From Paenibacillus radicis (ex Xue et al. 2023) (lineage in GTDB: Bacteria; Bacillota; Bacilli; Paenibacillales; NBRC-103111), in contig NZ_JANQBD010000013.1 of the NCBI RefSeq assembly GCF_024722015.1, forward strand, positions 124,001 to 188,000: DNA of 64,000 nucleotides, in the 5' to 3' direction. The notes below the pieces were generated by a model. It was given only the letters and a program-made list of their open reading frames with translations, ran no database searches and was not told the origin of the DNA. A program made the position numbers and the translations under genes. Below, one piece after another: positions 1 through 9,963 of the stretch (position 1 is its first letter; each line of letters starts with the position of its first letter).

Positions 1-1
1 T

Positions 2-1693
2 TTCTATGCTCTGCTGATTGTGGCCATTACTCTGGTTGCCTGCATCATATTTTTCCAGAACATGACGAGTAGTGAGATACGCCGGAACTTTCCGGTTGGT
101 GTCCTGCAACAGATCGCTCAAGAAGCTCATTACAAGAGCGGGACGATTAAGATCTCCCCCGAGTGGGACAAGCTTATCGAGGAGAAAGGAATGTGGCTGC
201 AGGTTGTCAGTGCCGAAGGAGAGGTGATCTACACCGTCAATACAACTCCGCATCATGCACTACCGGCCTCCTACTCCATCGCTCAACTGCTCGATGTTCA
301 GGAGACACGGACGCTTGGGACGTATGCCGTACACACTCAGTTGAATTTTTCCTTCCAAGAGCCGCTTCTGTATATACTTGGCTACCAAAATCCTGACCTT
401 GATCAGCTCGTGGCCTGGTTCGACGCTTATGGACAGCATGGAATCGTGCGTAGCGAAGCGGTTCCCGTCTTGGACCAGCAGCTGCACGAAACCGGCAGCT
501 ATCTGCAGGTGATCGATCCCGAGAGCCATATCGTACAAGGCATCGGCGATGGAGCATACGTGCGGAAAGCGTATCGACCGCTGGATATTCTGGCTATCCA
601 GCAATCCCCCAGCAACTATGACACGAATATTGTCACTCATCGGGACAAGCTGAGCGGAATGACCTGGATCCTCTATACGCCCCATGCAGCGGGAGCCCCA
701 CTGAAGCATCCTGTAATGGAAACGGCAACGCGTGGACTCATCTGGTTTGCAGGACTGATCCTGCTCTTGGCGCTGCCGATCTCCATCTGGCATGGCTACC
801 GCTACGGTCAGCCGCTGATTCTGTTCGCAGGCTGGTTCGAACGTATGGGCCGGGGACAGTACGACCAGGTACTGACCGCCAAGGACATACGCAAGGTTTT
901 CCGCCGCAACGGCACGATGCGAATCAGCTATAGGCTCTATAAGGAAGTGATCGAATCCTTCTATCAGATGACTCATCAATTGGCTCAGACGGAGAAGGAA
1001 CGGGAGCGGCTGGAGAAGGAGCAAGCGGAGTGGATGTCAGGAATCTCTCACGATCTACGCACGCCCTTGGCTACGATTCAAGGCTATGGGTATATGCTAG
1101 AGAGCTTGCCTGAGCAATGGAGCCACGAGGAGATGCGCATCATGGGCTTAACGATTCGGGAGAAGGGAGATTATATGCTTGCGCTGATCTCCGACTTCTC
1201 ATTGATTCATCAGCTTAAGCAAGGCGATTCGATCATGGAGCTTCGGGAGATAGACTTGGTTGAGCTGGTGCGCCGCTCCGTACTGAAGTACGTCAACGAC
1301 GCCACCATGTCTGAGTATCAGTTTCACTACGTTGGCGAGGAGCGTCCTTTGCTGGTAAAGGCAGATGAAACCTGGCTGCAGCGGCTGATGGACAATCTGT
1401 TGTCCAACGCCGTGAAGCATAACCCGCCCGGCGTGATCGTCACTGTCTCTGTCGGCAGGATGAACGACAAGGCATGCATCCGAGTAATCGATAATGGCAA
1501 AGGGATGGACGAGGAAACGCTGCATCATTTGTTCAATCGCTACTACCGGGGAACGAATACTGTAGAATCGACGAATGGCTCCGGGCTCGGGATGAGTATC
1601 GCCAAAACCATCGTGGAGGCGCACGGCGGCGAAATTCAGGTGCAATCCAAAGTGTGGCAAGGCACGAAAATTGAGATCCTGTTGCCCTGCTGA
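2..1693 (+). CDS. Sensor histidine kinase, 5' end outside window
   Basis: A membrane two-component kinase. The reading frame is open from base 2, so the GTG at 20 is not a convincing start; the residues before it (FYALLIV) extend the first membrane segment and the true start lies left of the window. The visible part has a hydrophobic segment, an extracytoplasmic sensor region of about 200 residues, a second membrane segment (around residues 238-257), a HAMP-like stretch, a HisKA box with HDLRTP, and an ATPase domain with an N box (NLLSNAVKH), a G1 box (DNGKGM) and a G2 box (GSGLGMSIAK). The family autophosphorylates on the histidine of HDLRTP and passes phosphate to a response regulator, which is probably encoded just upstream. 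The signal sensed is unknown. It is the left chromosomal neighbour of the carbohydrate region. Confidence 0.9.
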   Translation, partial: FYALLIVAITLVACIIFFQNMTSSEIRRNFPVGVLQQIAQEAHYKSGTIKISPEWDKLIEEKGMWLQVVSAEGEVIYTVNTTPHHALPASYSIAQLLDVQETRTLGTYAVHTQLNFSFQEPLLYILGYQNPDLDQLVAWFDAYGQHGIVRSEAVPVLDQQLHETGSYLQVIDPESHIVQGIGDGAYVRKAYRPLDILAIQQSPSNYDTNIVTHRDKLSGMTWILYTPHAAGAPLKHPVMETATRGLIWFAGLILLLALPISIWHGYRYGQPLILFAGWFERMGRGQYDQVLTAKDIRKVFRRNGTMRISYRLYKEVIESFYQMTHQLAQTEKERERLEKEQAEWMSGISHDLRTPLATIQGYGYMLESLPEQWSHEEMRIMGLTIREKGDYMLALISDFSLIHQLKQGDSIMELREIDLVELVRRSVLKYVNDATMSEYQFHYVGEERPLLVKADETWLQRLMDNLLSNAVKHNPPGVIVTVSVGRMNDKACIRVIDNGKGMDEETLHHLFNRYYRGTNTVESTNGSGLGMSIAKTIVEAHGGEIQVQSKVWQGTKIEILLPC

Positions 1694-1768
1694 GCCAAAT
1701 CAGGATTGAAGCGCGTGATTCCTTCCAAATAACAAACTAAATATTCCATCTATGCATGCGTAAAAAAT

Positions 1769-1800
1769 CCCGATGTATCAAGGCTTTAAGCCACATCGGG
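1769..1800 (-). terminator. CCCGATGT hairpin, copy 1 of 3
   Basis: An 8-bp perfect stem (CCCGATGT/ACATCGGG) encloses an inner GGCTT-T-AAGCC stem. On the minus strand it is followed by a run of six T, so it looks like a rho-independent terminator for leftward transcription. Near-identical hairpins sit at 35462-35493 and 62580-62611, each 13-14 bp inside a transposon right end. This copy has no end sequence beside it. Confidence 0.7.
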
Positions 1801-1837
1801 ACCAGGGTCTGGCTGCACTATCCTGCCCCGAAAGTTG

Positions 1838-1900
1838 AATAGGCTACCGATCGCACCGGCAGCCTATTCATGGGTTGAACTAACGTTCGCCGTTAGTTCA
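1838..1900. repeat. Two adjacent inverted repeats after the methyltransferase gene
   Basis: AATAGGCT (1838-1845) pairs with AGCCTATT (1861-1868), and TGAACTAACG (1876-1885) pairs perfectly with CGTTAGTTCA (1891-1900) across a 5-base loop. They lie directly after the stop codon at 1905 of the leftward gene. No T-run follows, so they may be weak terminators or the remains of an insertion-sequence end. Confidence 0.45.
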
Positions 1901-1904
1901 GTCA

Positions 1905-2600
1905 TTAGGTGTCCCACCAAAGCAATCGCCTGGAGATGTCAACATGTTTATGGTTAGATCTCTCGATACAACCAGTAGGCTTGTAACCCCAACTAGATAC
2001 TAATCCGTACCTGGTAGAAGTACTTGTCTCTTCACTATAGGGACCTAAAATCAGTCTTCCAGACGGTTTAACAAAATGTTCAAGTAGATGTTCCAAAAAC
2101 ATTTGCTGCTTACCGGGAACTGCATAATCTAACTCCTTAACACAGACAAAATCAAACTTCTCCTTTGGAGTCCAACTCACTGCATTCCCTGTATAAAAAT
2201 GATTGCTCCATTCTGGAAGGCGTTTCTTCGCTAACTCAATTAAGCCTTGAGAAATATCAAGCCCATGGCAGGTTAATTTATAGTACCCAAGCGCGGTTAC
2301 CCAACGATGAAGAGACTCGAGCAGATATCCGTTCGCGCATCCAACATCAATAATTGTTCCACTTTTATGAATTACATCAATCAGCATCTGATGCGAATGA
2401 AAGTATCCATGTTCATTTCCACCATGCCCTGATTGACCTCTTGGGTTATCGCTTGCCAGATAATGCTCAGTAAAGTACTGACTGTTTATCTCAAACCATT
2501 CATCTTCCGATATTTTACCTTCAGACAATTCTTTAAATAGGGACTCATTAAATTCATGTGCCTTATCAATTAGCTTTCTAACTGATTCACCGGTTGACAT
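1905..2600 (-). CDS. Class I SAM-dependent methyltransferase
   Basis: A soluble protein of about 231 residues with the SAM-binding motif I IIDVGCANG and a following acidic position (GLDIS), as in Rossmann-fold methyltransferases. The substrate cannot be read from sequence. I place the start at the ATG at 2600 (MSTGES), because GGAGGGG lies 9 bases before it; the ATG at 2618 overlaps that ribosome site. A palindrome containing TATAAT lies just upstream. The gene stands alone between the kinase and a decayed transposase and may have arrived horizontally. Confidence 0.75.
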   Translation of the reverse strand: MSTGESVRKLIDKAHEFNESLFKELSEGKISEDEWFEINSQYFTEHYLASDNPRGQSGHGGNEHGYFHSHQMLIDVIHKSGTIIDVGCANGYLLESLHRWVTALGYYKLTCHGLDISQGLIELAKKRLPEWSNHFYTGNAVSWTPKEKFDFVCVKELDYAVPGKQQMFLEHLLEHFVKPSGRLILGPYSEETSTSTRYGLVSSWGYKPTGCIERSNHKHVDISRRLLWWDT

Positions 2601-2624
2601 ATAAATCGACCCCTCCATTTTTTT

Positions 2625-2637
2625 GGTATATTATACC
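2625..2637 (-). promoter_or_regulatory. Palindromic -10 region of the methyltransferase gene
   Basis: GGTATATTATACC is a perfect palindrome and reads TATAAT on the minus strand, about 25-35 bases before the ATG at 2600. It may be a -10 box overlapped by an operator. No good -35 box was seen 17 bp upstream. Confidence 0.4.
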
Positions 2638-2780
2638 ATAAATATTTATATGAGTGGGTTATTTATGTTAACTGTACATATAAGGAATGGAGCTCTAAGG
2701 CGCTATGGCCATATTCACGATTAATCTAAAGAGAATATTGAAGTAAGATACCAGCCATACAGGCCTGCCTAGATAATGAA

Positions 2781-2825
2781 AAGACGACCCTCACCCCTAA
2801 AAAATGGGAATGAAGGTCGTCTTTT
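2781..2825 (+). terminator. Bidirectional terminator-like hairpin
   Basis: AAGACGACC pairs with GGTCGTCTT around a loop of about 25 bases. T5 follows on the plus strand and an A-rich stretch precedes it. It borders the transposase relic. Confidence 0.5.
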
Positions 2826-2829
2826 TATT

Positions 2830-3000
2830 CGTTTCTCTAACTGTTCCGTAAGGTGTTTTGTAGCCAAAGAATGAGGAATCCGCGCTCTTGTGGCCGACTT
2901 TTGCGTCCCGGTCTTCCGAGATACGTAGCTGCTCAAGGTCATCTGCGATCGTTTCTTTAAGCAGATTGAGCGGTTCTTTGATCTTGGGAAGCTCGCAGAC
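2830..3000 (-). pseudogene. IS1182-family transposase fragment
   Basis: Translating the minus strand in the right frame gives a stretch including DRDAKVGHKSADSSFFGYKT, the conserved block before the last catalytic region of IS1182/DDE transposases. Only about 55 residues remain. Sequence on both sides does not continue the protein, so this is a relic. The longer ORF over the same bases is in another frame and is not a gene. Confidence 0.75.
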
Positions 3001-3127
3001 ACCTCCTTAAACAACCGATTTAGGACGCATTTTATAATAACAGAAAGGAGGACTTAATGCTTTTATTATTGCGCCCTTACATGAAAATGGCTATAGAAGA
3101 TGAATCCTGTTCGTATACTTACAGTAA

Positions 3128-6100
3128 TTACTTGTTATAAACCCTATACATGATGACTGCTGCTTCAGCCCTGGTTGTTTTGCCAAGAGGATTGACTCTG
3201 TTTGTATCTCCCTCTATAAGTCCTTCGTTGACCATCGTGGATATGTCAGCTGCGGCATAATCAGCTACATCAGACTTATCGGCGAATGCTTCAAGATTTT
3301 CTCTTGATCCAGATGATGTAAGCTTCCCAGCTATTTTCATCGCTCTGGCAGTGATAACCATCATGTCCTGTCTTGATATTTCTTCGGAAGGATTGAACTT
3401 GTTGTCGCCCGATCCGTTGGCAACGCCAAGTGCTTTAGCTATTCCCACCGATTCATAGTAGTAGTCTGCTACTTTTACGTCACTGAATCCGGAATCTATC
3501 TTGGCTCTCAAGCCCAGTGATTTGACCAGGATCATTGTAAAGTCAGCCCTTGTTATGTTTGCACCAGGTGAAAAGGTATTGTCTGTTGTACCGTTTAGTA
3601 TTCCCTTTGCTGCTATTACTTCTATTGAGTCTTTAGCCCATGCATAGTCAGCTGTGTCATCAAAGGTCCTAAACACATAGGCTACGGCATACTGGCTGAA
3701 GTGTGTTGTTGAGAACACTACTGCAGATGCATCATACTTTCCGCTCGGTACTGATATCGCCTTGCCTGAGCCGTCAATACACCATACCACTATGTGCTCT
3801 GGGTTTTTAAGCTCTTCTGCCGTAGGTGTATAAGGTATTGCAACCGTAACAGGCGCATCAGGATTATTGTAGTCTACAGTTTTGCCGTCTACAGCCACGC
3901 TCAGGTCTATAACAGGCCTTCCGCCTGTCTTTTCTTTTATGTCATCAGCATACTTGGATGTGTCTGCTTGAGCTATATTAAGGCTTACTATCTTCCCACC
4001 TTCGACACTGGTGTTGGCCAACATGTTTCCAGGCATCACAACGCTTCCGATGTCTGACTTAATCTCTATCTTATTTGCAGCACCAGCTGCGGTTAAGAAG
4101 TTTGCATCCAGTGTAAACTCATAGGCTTTTGCGCCATCTATCTTCGGAATCTCAACTTTTATTGTTTTTATGCCCTTATCATCAGCCTTTGTACTGTCAA
4201 AAGCTGCCTTTAATCCAGCCGTGTCTAATTGGACTGTAGCTTTCCCTGTACTGTTGTCAAGCTTGGGAGCAGTAAACATACTCTTGCTTCCAGATAGATC
4301 AGCCGAAGGAGCTGCCACTTCTCCACTTCTACTGCTTCCACTGCTGCTACTCCTATGAAAAGTAGGAATTGCACTTGCCTCATATGAATATATGCTATCT
4401 CCATAAGAATTTGTTGCTACAACCGCAAAATAGTAAGGTGTTCCGCCACTAAGTCCAACTGCTTTGTATGTTGGCACACTGGTTATTGCTATTGGCGTTG
4501 ACCCGTAAGAACCCGTGCTTGTACCCTGGTATACTTTGTAGCTTACTGTTTGCGGCACACTGTTCCAGTTGAGGCTTACCTGTGAATCCCCTGCTGTTGC
4601 TATAAGACCTGTTGGGGCGACAGGCAATGGCGCATTCGCTTGAACCATTGTGGAATACGCTACGCTATCCAAACCGTCTACCGATGCTACTACCTTTACT
4701 ATTCCGGGAGCGTTTGCCTGAACACGCCCTGTTCTTGCATTGATGGTCGCTATCCCACTGCCTTGGGTAATCTTCCAAGTCGCCGATACGGTTTTGGCAT
4801 TTACGGGAGAAACTGCAGCTTCATACCTATACGCAACCCCGGCCTCTACGGAAGAGGGCCCAGAAATGACAACATTGCTAACATTAGCTTCTGGCATCAA
4901 ATCACCTTGAGTTTTTACTTTAATAATAACAAAGGTGTTGGCCGGGAAATCATATGTGATGCTATTCTTGCCTGCAATACCAGTAATCCCAGTTTTTACA
5001 AGCTGTACGTTATCAGGGTTAATGTCATCATTTGTACTCATAAAAGTCGGGCTATCAACATACATCACCTGCGCAGTAGGAAGCTTGGAAGTTTCGTCAA
5101 GCTTGATTGTTGCAGAAACGTTCTGATTTCTACTTCCATTGGCAACAGCAACATAGGTATATCCATCATCGTCAGTTGATGCATGAACATCCAATACGTT
5201 AATGCTGACATTTTCATTATCATCCTTGGGGTTAATGCCGGTATCGATAAAGGATGGATAATATGGAATAGTAGGATAAAGCGTTGATGTTGCTTGCATT
5301 CGAGGGTTGTTATCTATTGTTGTTTGAACTGCTTTAGTCCCATAGAAAGTATTAAGCATTTGCAGGACAAGAGCTGCTGGCGTTTGTGTTATTTTTTTCA
5401 ACGTACGGTTTGGAACTGTAGTGGCTGGCCCCTCATTGAGATATACGGACAAAAGGCCCTGGTTCCCCCATCCTGTCGCATCCTGCGAGAAAGGAGTATC
5501 AATCAATGAATGCCTGTTTGCATAAGAAATACCAGGTATTTCGGTGAAGCCTAAGGCGGATCTAGCCGTATATATTGCATGGGAATTCGAGTTTAGCCAG
5601 CTTTTATTATTGGCATTATAAGCTATAATAGCATATTCTGTTATAGCCGCTTTCCCATCAGGCTTGTAGGTTTTTAATAAATTCAATTGTTCCTTTACTT
5701 CATCCAATGCCCCTTCAGCAATAAACATGGTATTGTCAGCATAGAGCCCGTCATTAATGTTATTGTATGTAAACGCACTACCATATGGATGAATCGCTAT
5801 ACCTGTCCAGGTATTATGACCCTGCATTGCTTTGTAAAAATTTTCATTATGTATGCTGGAATATACCTCAATATTTAATCCATGTGCCTTGCTAAAATTA
5901 ATCATTCCTTCTGCCATAGTTGCAAAACCATCTTTTATCGCAGAATATTTCGTACGGATAGTAGCGCCGGCAGGTGGAATATTACCGTTTATACCATCGC
6001 CAAAGGTAATGCTTCCTTTTGAGTAATCAACTGCAACTGCGTTGACTTTGCCTGCATTCGCCAGGGTGCTGACAATGTCCCACTTAACATTATTAACGAA

Positions 6101-7285
6101 AACTTCCCCGGAGCCGGCAACAACCGGGCGATAACGAAAATATACAACTTGATTGGCTTTCCCATCGCTATTAGAGGCGGCGTCTGTCCAATCAGTATCC
6201 CTAACCACCTTATATATCTTCCCAAGTTGCGTAGACAAAGTAGGAGCAAATTTTGTGAAATCATCTTTAAAATCCATCTGCCCCCCAAGAGCGTACCTGC
6301 TTTCATAATCAGCATTGCTGATTGTTTGGGTCCAATATTGCTGAGCCCTTTGCAAATTAAATTCATTACCCATTTCAAATTTAGTAATGTTATATGGTTC
6401 CGGATGCCCATTTGCAGCTCTTTCCGATGCCCAGTCAGTACCCCCATTCCAGTTAGAGCCATCGTTGGGTGCATTACAATACTCAATTAAATCCAGCGCA
6501 TCCTGGAGGCTTCCGTTGCCCATATTATACATATAGGTCAATTCGATTCCATGTGCTTCACTAAAACGTGCCGCTTCATCCAGACCGAACTCGGAGGTAG
6601 TTGCCGCCAGCGAAGTTCCATGAATCTGCGGTAAGCGGTTCTCTACAGGGCCAATTGATTTCTTCCATTCATATAAATTGGCCATTGTACCGCCAGGAAA
6701 ACGCAAGACACCAGGTTTCATTTCACCGACATATTCGTCAGCCTGCGTCGTTATACGGTCATTCTCATAATCCCACATGCCATATGCATTTGATGACAGT
6801 TTGTATTGATTGAGACTGCTGCCATAGCGGCTATTAACTCCAAACAGCTTATGTGTAAAAGTATTCAGCACAGAATGGGTATTCACATTAATAGTAGCTG
6901 CGCCAACGCCAGGTGTAGCACTTACTTCATTTGAATATGTACTGTTTCCGCCTGCATTACTTGCTACGACAGTAAAGTAATAAGTAGTCCCATTGCTAAG
7001 ACCTGTTGCATTATACACTGTCCCGGCATACACTGTCCCGGTTACGGTTCCTATGGTTCCTATGGGATTAGCTCCATAAGAAGTTGAGGCTGTTCTCTGA
7101 TATACATTGTAACTGACTGCTTGGGGTACACCACTCCAGCTAAGATTTACCTGTGAGTTCCCGGCAGAAGCCACAACATCGTTTGGTGCCGCAGGCGGTG
7201 CTACAGCTGCGCTTACCGGAGTAATTGCAAGAGTAGACAAGCATAATAAGGTTGCCATCAAGATGCAAATCAATTTTTTAAACAT
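3128..7285 (-). CDS. SLH-anchored GH51-like alpha-L-arabinofuranosidase
   Basis: A secreted wall-bound enzyme of 1385 residues that probably removes arabinose from arabinan or pectic side chains. Order: signal peptide (1-27, ending PVSAA); fibronectin-III domain (about 32-125); GH51-like catalytic region with RFPGG (195-199), YEWKKSIGP and GNE (E308, expected acid/base) and ITEYA (E550, likely nucleophile); a bacterial-Ig-like domain; a second FN3; a Ser/Gly-rich linker; a beta domain; and three SLH repeats at the C-terminus that should bind wall polymers. Residues about 370-455, between the two catalytic glutamates, look like an inserted beta domain. GH51 enzymes are often about 500 residues and intracellular, so the secreted, anchored form is notable. 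It is the last gene of the leftward cluster that begins with the transporter at 12207. GH51 membership is by motif only. Confidence 0.75.
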   Translation of the reverse strand: MFKKLICILMATLLCLSTLAITPVSAAVAPPAAPNDVVASAGNSQVNLSWSGVPQAVSYNVYQRTASTSYGANPIGTIGTVTGTVYAGTVYNATGLSNGTTYYFTVVASNAGGNSTYSNEVSATPGVGAATINVNTHSVLNTFTHKLFGVNSRYGSSLNQYKLSSNAYGMWDYENDRITTQADEYVGEMKPGVLRFPGGTMANLYEWKKSIGPVENRLPQIHGTSLAATTSEFGLDEAARFSEAHGIELTYMYNMGNGSLQDALDLIEYCNAPNDGSNWNGGTDWASERAANGHPEPYNITKFEMGNEFNLQRAQQYWTQTISNADYESRYALGGQMDFKDDFTKFAPTLSTQLGKIYKVVRDTDWTDAASNSDGKANQVVYFRYRPVVAGSGEVFVNNVKWDIVSTLANAGKVNAVAVDYSKGSITFGDGINGNIPPAGATIRTKYSAIKDGFATMAEGMINFSKAHGLNIEVYSSIHNENFYKAMQGHNTWTGIAIHPYGSAFTYNNINDGLYADNTMFIAEGALDEVKEQLNLLKTYKPDGKAAITEYAIIAYNANNKSWLNSNSHAIYTARSALGFTEIPGISYANRHSLIDTPFSQDATGWGNQGLLSVYLNEGPATTVPNRTLKKITQTPAALVLQMLNTFYGTKAVQTTIDNNPRMQATSTLYPTIPYYPSFIDTGINPKDDNENVSINVLDVHASTDDDGYTYVAVANGSRNQNVSATIKLDETSKLPTAQVMYVDSPTFMSTNDDINPDNVQLVKTGITGIAGKNSITYDFPANTFVIIKVKTQGDLMPEANVSNVVISGPSSVEAGVAYRYEAAVSPVNAKTVSATWKITQGSGIATINARTGRVQANAPGIVKVVASVDGLDSVAYSTMVQANAPLPVAPTGLIATAGDSQVSLNWNSVPQTVSYKVYQGTSTGSYGSTPIAITSVPTYKAVGLSGGTPYYFAVVATNSYGDSIYSYEASAIPTFHRSSSSGSSRSGEVAAPSADLSGSKSMFTAPKLDNSTGKATVQLDTAGLKAAFDSTKADDKGIKTIKVEIPKIDGAKAYEFTLDANFLTAAGAANKIEIKSDIGSVVMPGNMLANTSVEGGKIVSLNIAQADTSKYADDIKEKTGGRPVIDLSVAVDGKTVDYNNPDAPVTVAIPYTPTAEELKNPEHIVVWCIDGSGKAISVPSGKYDASAVVFSTTHFSQYAVAYVFRTFDDTADYAWAKDSIEVIAAKGILNGTTDNTFSPGANITRADFTMILVKSLGLRAKIDSGFSDVKVADYYYESVGIAKALGVANGSGDNKFNPSEEISRQDMMVITARAMKIAGKLTSSGSRENLEAFADKSDVADYAAADISTMVNEGLIEGDTNRVNPLGKTTRAEAAVIMYRVYNK

Positions 7286-7444
7286 ACATTTACCTCCCTG
7301 TTAATGTTTTTACTACATTGGTTTTATATTGAAATCTATCTTAAGGCAGCAACTATGAAGTCTTGAGAAATTTTTGAATCCGCTTACATTTTCTTTAATG
7401 ATTGTATTTTTGCCTTCCAAATGTATTTATTTTATTATTATCGA

Positions 7445-7478
7445 GGGTATGTCTTTGTCTTCCTATTGGGACATACCC
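7445..7478 (-). terminator. Hairpin after sulfatase gene
   Basis: GGGTATGTC (7445-7453) pairs perfectly with GACATACCC (7470-7478), 8 bases after the sulfatase stop. The leftward flank is AT-rich but has no clean T-run. It may separate the sulfatase from the SLH enzyme gene. Confidence 0.5.
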
Positions 7479-7485
7479 GTCGATA

Positions 7486-8988
7486 CTATACCAGACCAAG
7501 ACGCGAATACTGCTCATTCGGTGAATCGTGTTCTTCTAATGCTTTACGCAGCAGCTGGATCATCCTCTGCTCTGTTTCTTCATGATGCAGCGGATGATTC
7601 TGGCTATAGTCTTCGCGGATGTTGAAAAGTAAATGCTGCCGAATATATTCGCTATTCACATGAAATGATTGAGTCTGATCCTTCATTCTCACATTATTTC
7701 CAGGTATTTTATACACCGGAAAGTCTGTCCATTTCAGGAATGGACCCATTTCAATGCGGCTCGGTTCAATAATATGATCCATTCCGTAATAATGGCCAAT
7801 CGTTGTAGGCATCGCAGTATATAAAGAGATCGGTGAGTTGTCATCGTGATATGAAGCTCGATAGTAGGTGTATTCTCCATCCGTGACATTGACATTTTTT
7901 CCGAAATATCCATATAATGCGCAGTCTCTTATGGAGGATACCTCCCCACGGATCAAGGGCAGCAATGATTTTCCATGCAGTCTGTTCCGGCAACGGCTTA
8001 CATCCAGCCCAAATTGCTCAAGCAAGGTTGGAAACAGATCAATGTTTTGCGTCAATGTATCAACCCGTTTGCCAGCATATTTATCTCCCGGCATGTGAAT
8101 CATCAAGGGAATATGGGCTATTTCGTTGAATGCAGGCATAACATTTTTGGCCAAAAAATTATGTTCACCTAGCATGTAACCGTGATCAGAAGTAAAGATC
8201 ACCATGGTGTCTTCCCACATCGCATACCGATCCATTGTTTCAAACAACTTGCCCACCCAGCGGTCTGTCATAGTTAAAAGGGCGGCATACCGTTTACGAA
8301 TATGTTTCAATGCTCCATTCGGAACGTTGACTTGTCCGTATTCGGGCCAATAATAGGAGGGGCCATTATAGTCATCTTCGTATTCCTCTATATATGACTC
8401 TGGCAGATCAAACGGTTCATGAGGGTCAAATGCTTCCACCCAAAGTAGGAAGTCACTCGCATCATGGTTACTGTCTAGCCAGCGGATAGCGGACTTGATC
8501 GTTTTTGGTGAAGAATAATCCTCTTCTTTGCGAAATTCCTTCCTATTTAATGCATATTGGGGTACAAATTTACCCAAGTGCCCCTCCGGCTGCTCGTCCT
8601 TCATTACTCGCGAAACCCAAGGGTCGCTTTCTTGCCCACGAATAAAATCCCACGTATCAAATTGCTGGCAGTAATTTTCCCCTCCTACTTTGAAATAATG
8701 ATAATGATCCGTGGAAATATGGGAGAAAATCCCGTTATCTCTTAGCATTTGAGGTAATGTCTGATCAAAAGGTTCGATCGGTCCCCAATTGCGCTCCAAA
8801 AAACCAAGGCGCCCAGTCAACATGTCCCTTCGTGCCGGCATACAAGGAAGCGAGCCTGACCAATGATTAGTAAAAACCACCGACCGTTCAGCCAGACGAT
8901 CTAAATTTGGTGTCGAAATGCCGGATGCTCCATAAGTACTTAGGAAATGCCGATTGACTGAATCTAATAAAAGTACGATTGTTTTCAA
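7486..8988 (-). CDS. Type I sulfatase (formylglycine)
   Basis: Hydrolyses sulfate esters, probably on sugars. The activation motif C-M-P-A-R (cysteine 49 from the proposed start) is the site that a maturase converts to formylglycine. The N-terminal LLLDSVNRH and later FTSDHGYMLGEHN fit the metal-binding sites of the alkaline-phosphatase-like fold. There is no signal peptide, so it should act in the cytoplasm on imported oligosaccharides. I prefer the TTG start at 8988: AAAGGAG sits 7 bases before it, and the in-frame ATG at 9006 overlaps that ribosome site. It follows the two permeases and is probably in their operon. No sulfatase maturase is encoded in the window. Confidence 0.85.
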   Translation of the reverse strand: MKTIVLLLDSVNRHFLSTYGASGISTPNLDRLAERSVVFTNHWSGSLPCMPARRDMLTGRLGFLERNWGPIEPFDQTLPQMLRDNGIFSHISTDHYHYFKVGGENYCQQFDTWDFIRGQESDPWVSRVMKDEQPEGHLGKFVPQYALNRKEFRKEEDYSSPKTIKSAIRWLDSNHDASDFLLWVEAFDPHEPFDLPESYIEEYEDDYNGPSYYWPEYGQVNVPNGALKHIRKRYAALLTMTDRWVGKLFETMDRYAMWEDTMVIFTSDHGYMLGEHNFLAKNVMPAFNEIAHIPLMIHMPGDKYAGKRVDTLTQNIDLFPTLLEQFGLDVSRCRNRLHGKSLLPLIRGEVSSIRDCALYGYFGKNVNVTDGEYTYYRASYHDDNSPISLYTAMPTTIGHYYGMDHIIEPSRIEMGPFLKWTDFPVYKIPGNNVRMKDQTQSFHVNSEYIRQHLLFNIREDYSQNHPLHHEETEQRMIQLLRKALEEHDSPNEQYSRLGLV

Positions 8989-9072
8989 GTAAGTCTCTCC
9001 TTTCATTCGCTCTCTTTACCAAGAGGTAAGGGAGCCGAAGAAGCGCCCTATTCCTAACTTTGTTCTTAACTA

Positions 9073-9939
9073 CTATCCTTTTATACCCGAAGTGACAATA
9101 CCTTCGATAAAATACTTTTGCGAAAATAGGAACACAATCATAAGTGGCAGTACAATAAGTGTCGTCGCAGACATTAATAAGTTCCATTGAACCTGGGTCT
9201 CGTCCCTAAACAAGGTCAGAGCCAATTGAACCGTCTTCATCGCATCATTATTTGTGACAATTAGAGGCCAGGTGTATTCGTTCCAAGACTGAGTTGCTTT
9301 TAACGCAATTAAAGTAGCGAAGATCGGCTTACTTAACGGAACATATATATACAGATAAGTTTTGAAAGCACTCAGCCCATCCACCTTTGCAGCATCATCA
9401 AGATCTTTCGGGAAATTAAGATAGAATTGACGGAACAAGAACACTCCAAATGATCCGGCTACATACGGCACGATTAATCCCATGTAAGAATTGATCCAGC
9501 CAATCCCTCCCTGACCTAACCAGTCATTCCCCCCGGCGAAAGGAATATGCTTAAGTATGAGAAAAACCGGAATCATCGTGACTTGAGGAGGAATCATTAA
9601 ACCTACTAATGAGATGACGAACAACAAGTCTCTGCCTTTGAAACGCAGTCTACCAAAACTGTAGCCGGCTATAGAGTTCAACAACAAGCTGGCAATGACA
9701 GTGACGGCAGTTACGAAAATCGAATTCCAAAAATACTGAAGCCAATCCCCTCTCTTCATAGCCTGAATGTAATTATCCAGTGATAGCTGCTTGGGTATAA
9801 AGACAAATTGGGATGACTGAATTTCGCCCATGGTTTTAAACGAGGTTAAGATCATAAGCAGGAACGGAACAAGCATTACAAGTGACAAGATGAACATCAC
9901 AGCTGAAATAGGGACTCGGTATTTTGTAGTTTCCATCAT
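9073..9939 (-). CDS. CUT1 sugar ABC transporter permease (MalG type)
   Basis: An inner-membrane subunit of 288 residues with six predicted helices. The EAA-loop region reads DAAKVDGLSAFKTYLYIYVPLSKP, the site that contacts the ATPase. It starts 24 bases after the previous permease and forms the channel with it. The ATPase subunit is not encoded here; in this family a shared MsmX-type ATPase usually serves many transporters. Substrate is inferred from neighbours: an oligosaccharide released by the wall-bound enzymes. Confidence 0.9.
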   Translation of the reverse strand: MMETTKYRVPISAVMFILSLVMLVPFLLMILTSFKTMGEIQSSQFVFIPKQLSLDNYIQAMKRGDWLQYFWNSIFVTAVTVIASLLLNSIAGYSFGRLRFKGRDLLFVISLVGLMIPPQVTMIPVFLILKHIPFAGGNDWLGQGGIGWINSYMGLIVPYVAGSFGVFLFRQFYLNFPKDLDDAAKVDGLSAFKTYLYIYVPLSKPIFATLIALKATQSWNEYTWPLIVTNNDAMKTVQLALTLFRDETQVQWNLLMSATTLIVLPLMIVFLFSQKYFIEGIVTSGIKG

Positions 9940-9963
9940 GAACCCTTTCTGTTACATAAAAAT

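Noticed and set aside
1905..2618. Toxin-antitoxin or defence role for the methyltransferase
   Set aside because: Only a generic SAM-binding motif is visible; nothing in its surroundings supports such a role.
2769..3014. 81-codon ORF on the minus strand
   Set aside because: It overlaps the IS1182 relic, but the family match is in another frame; this ORF is a shadow.
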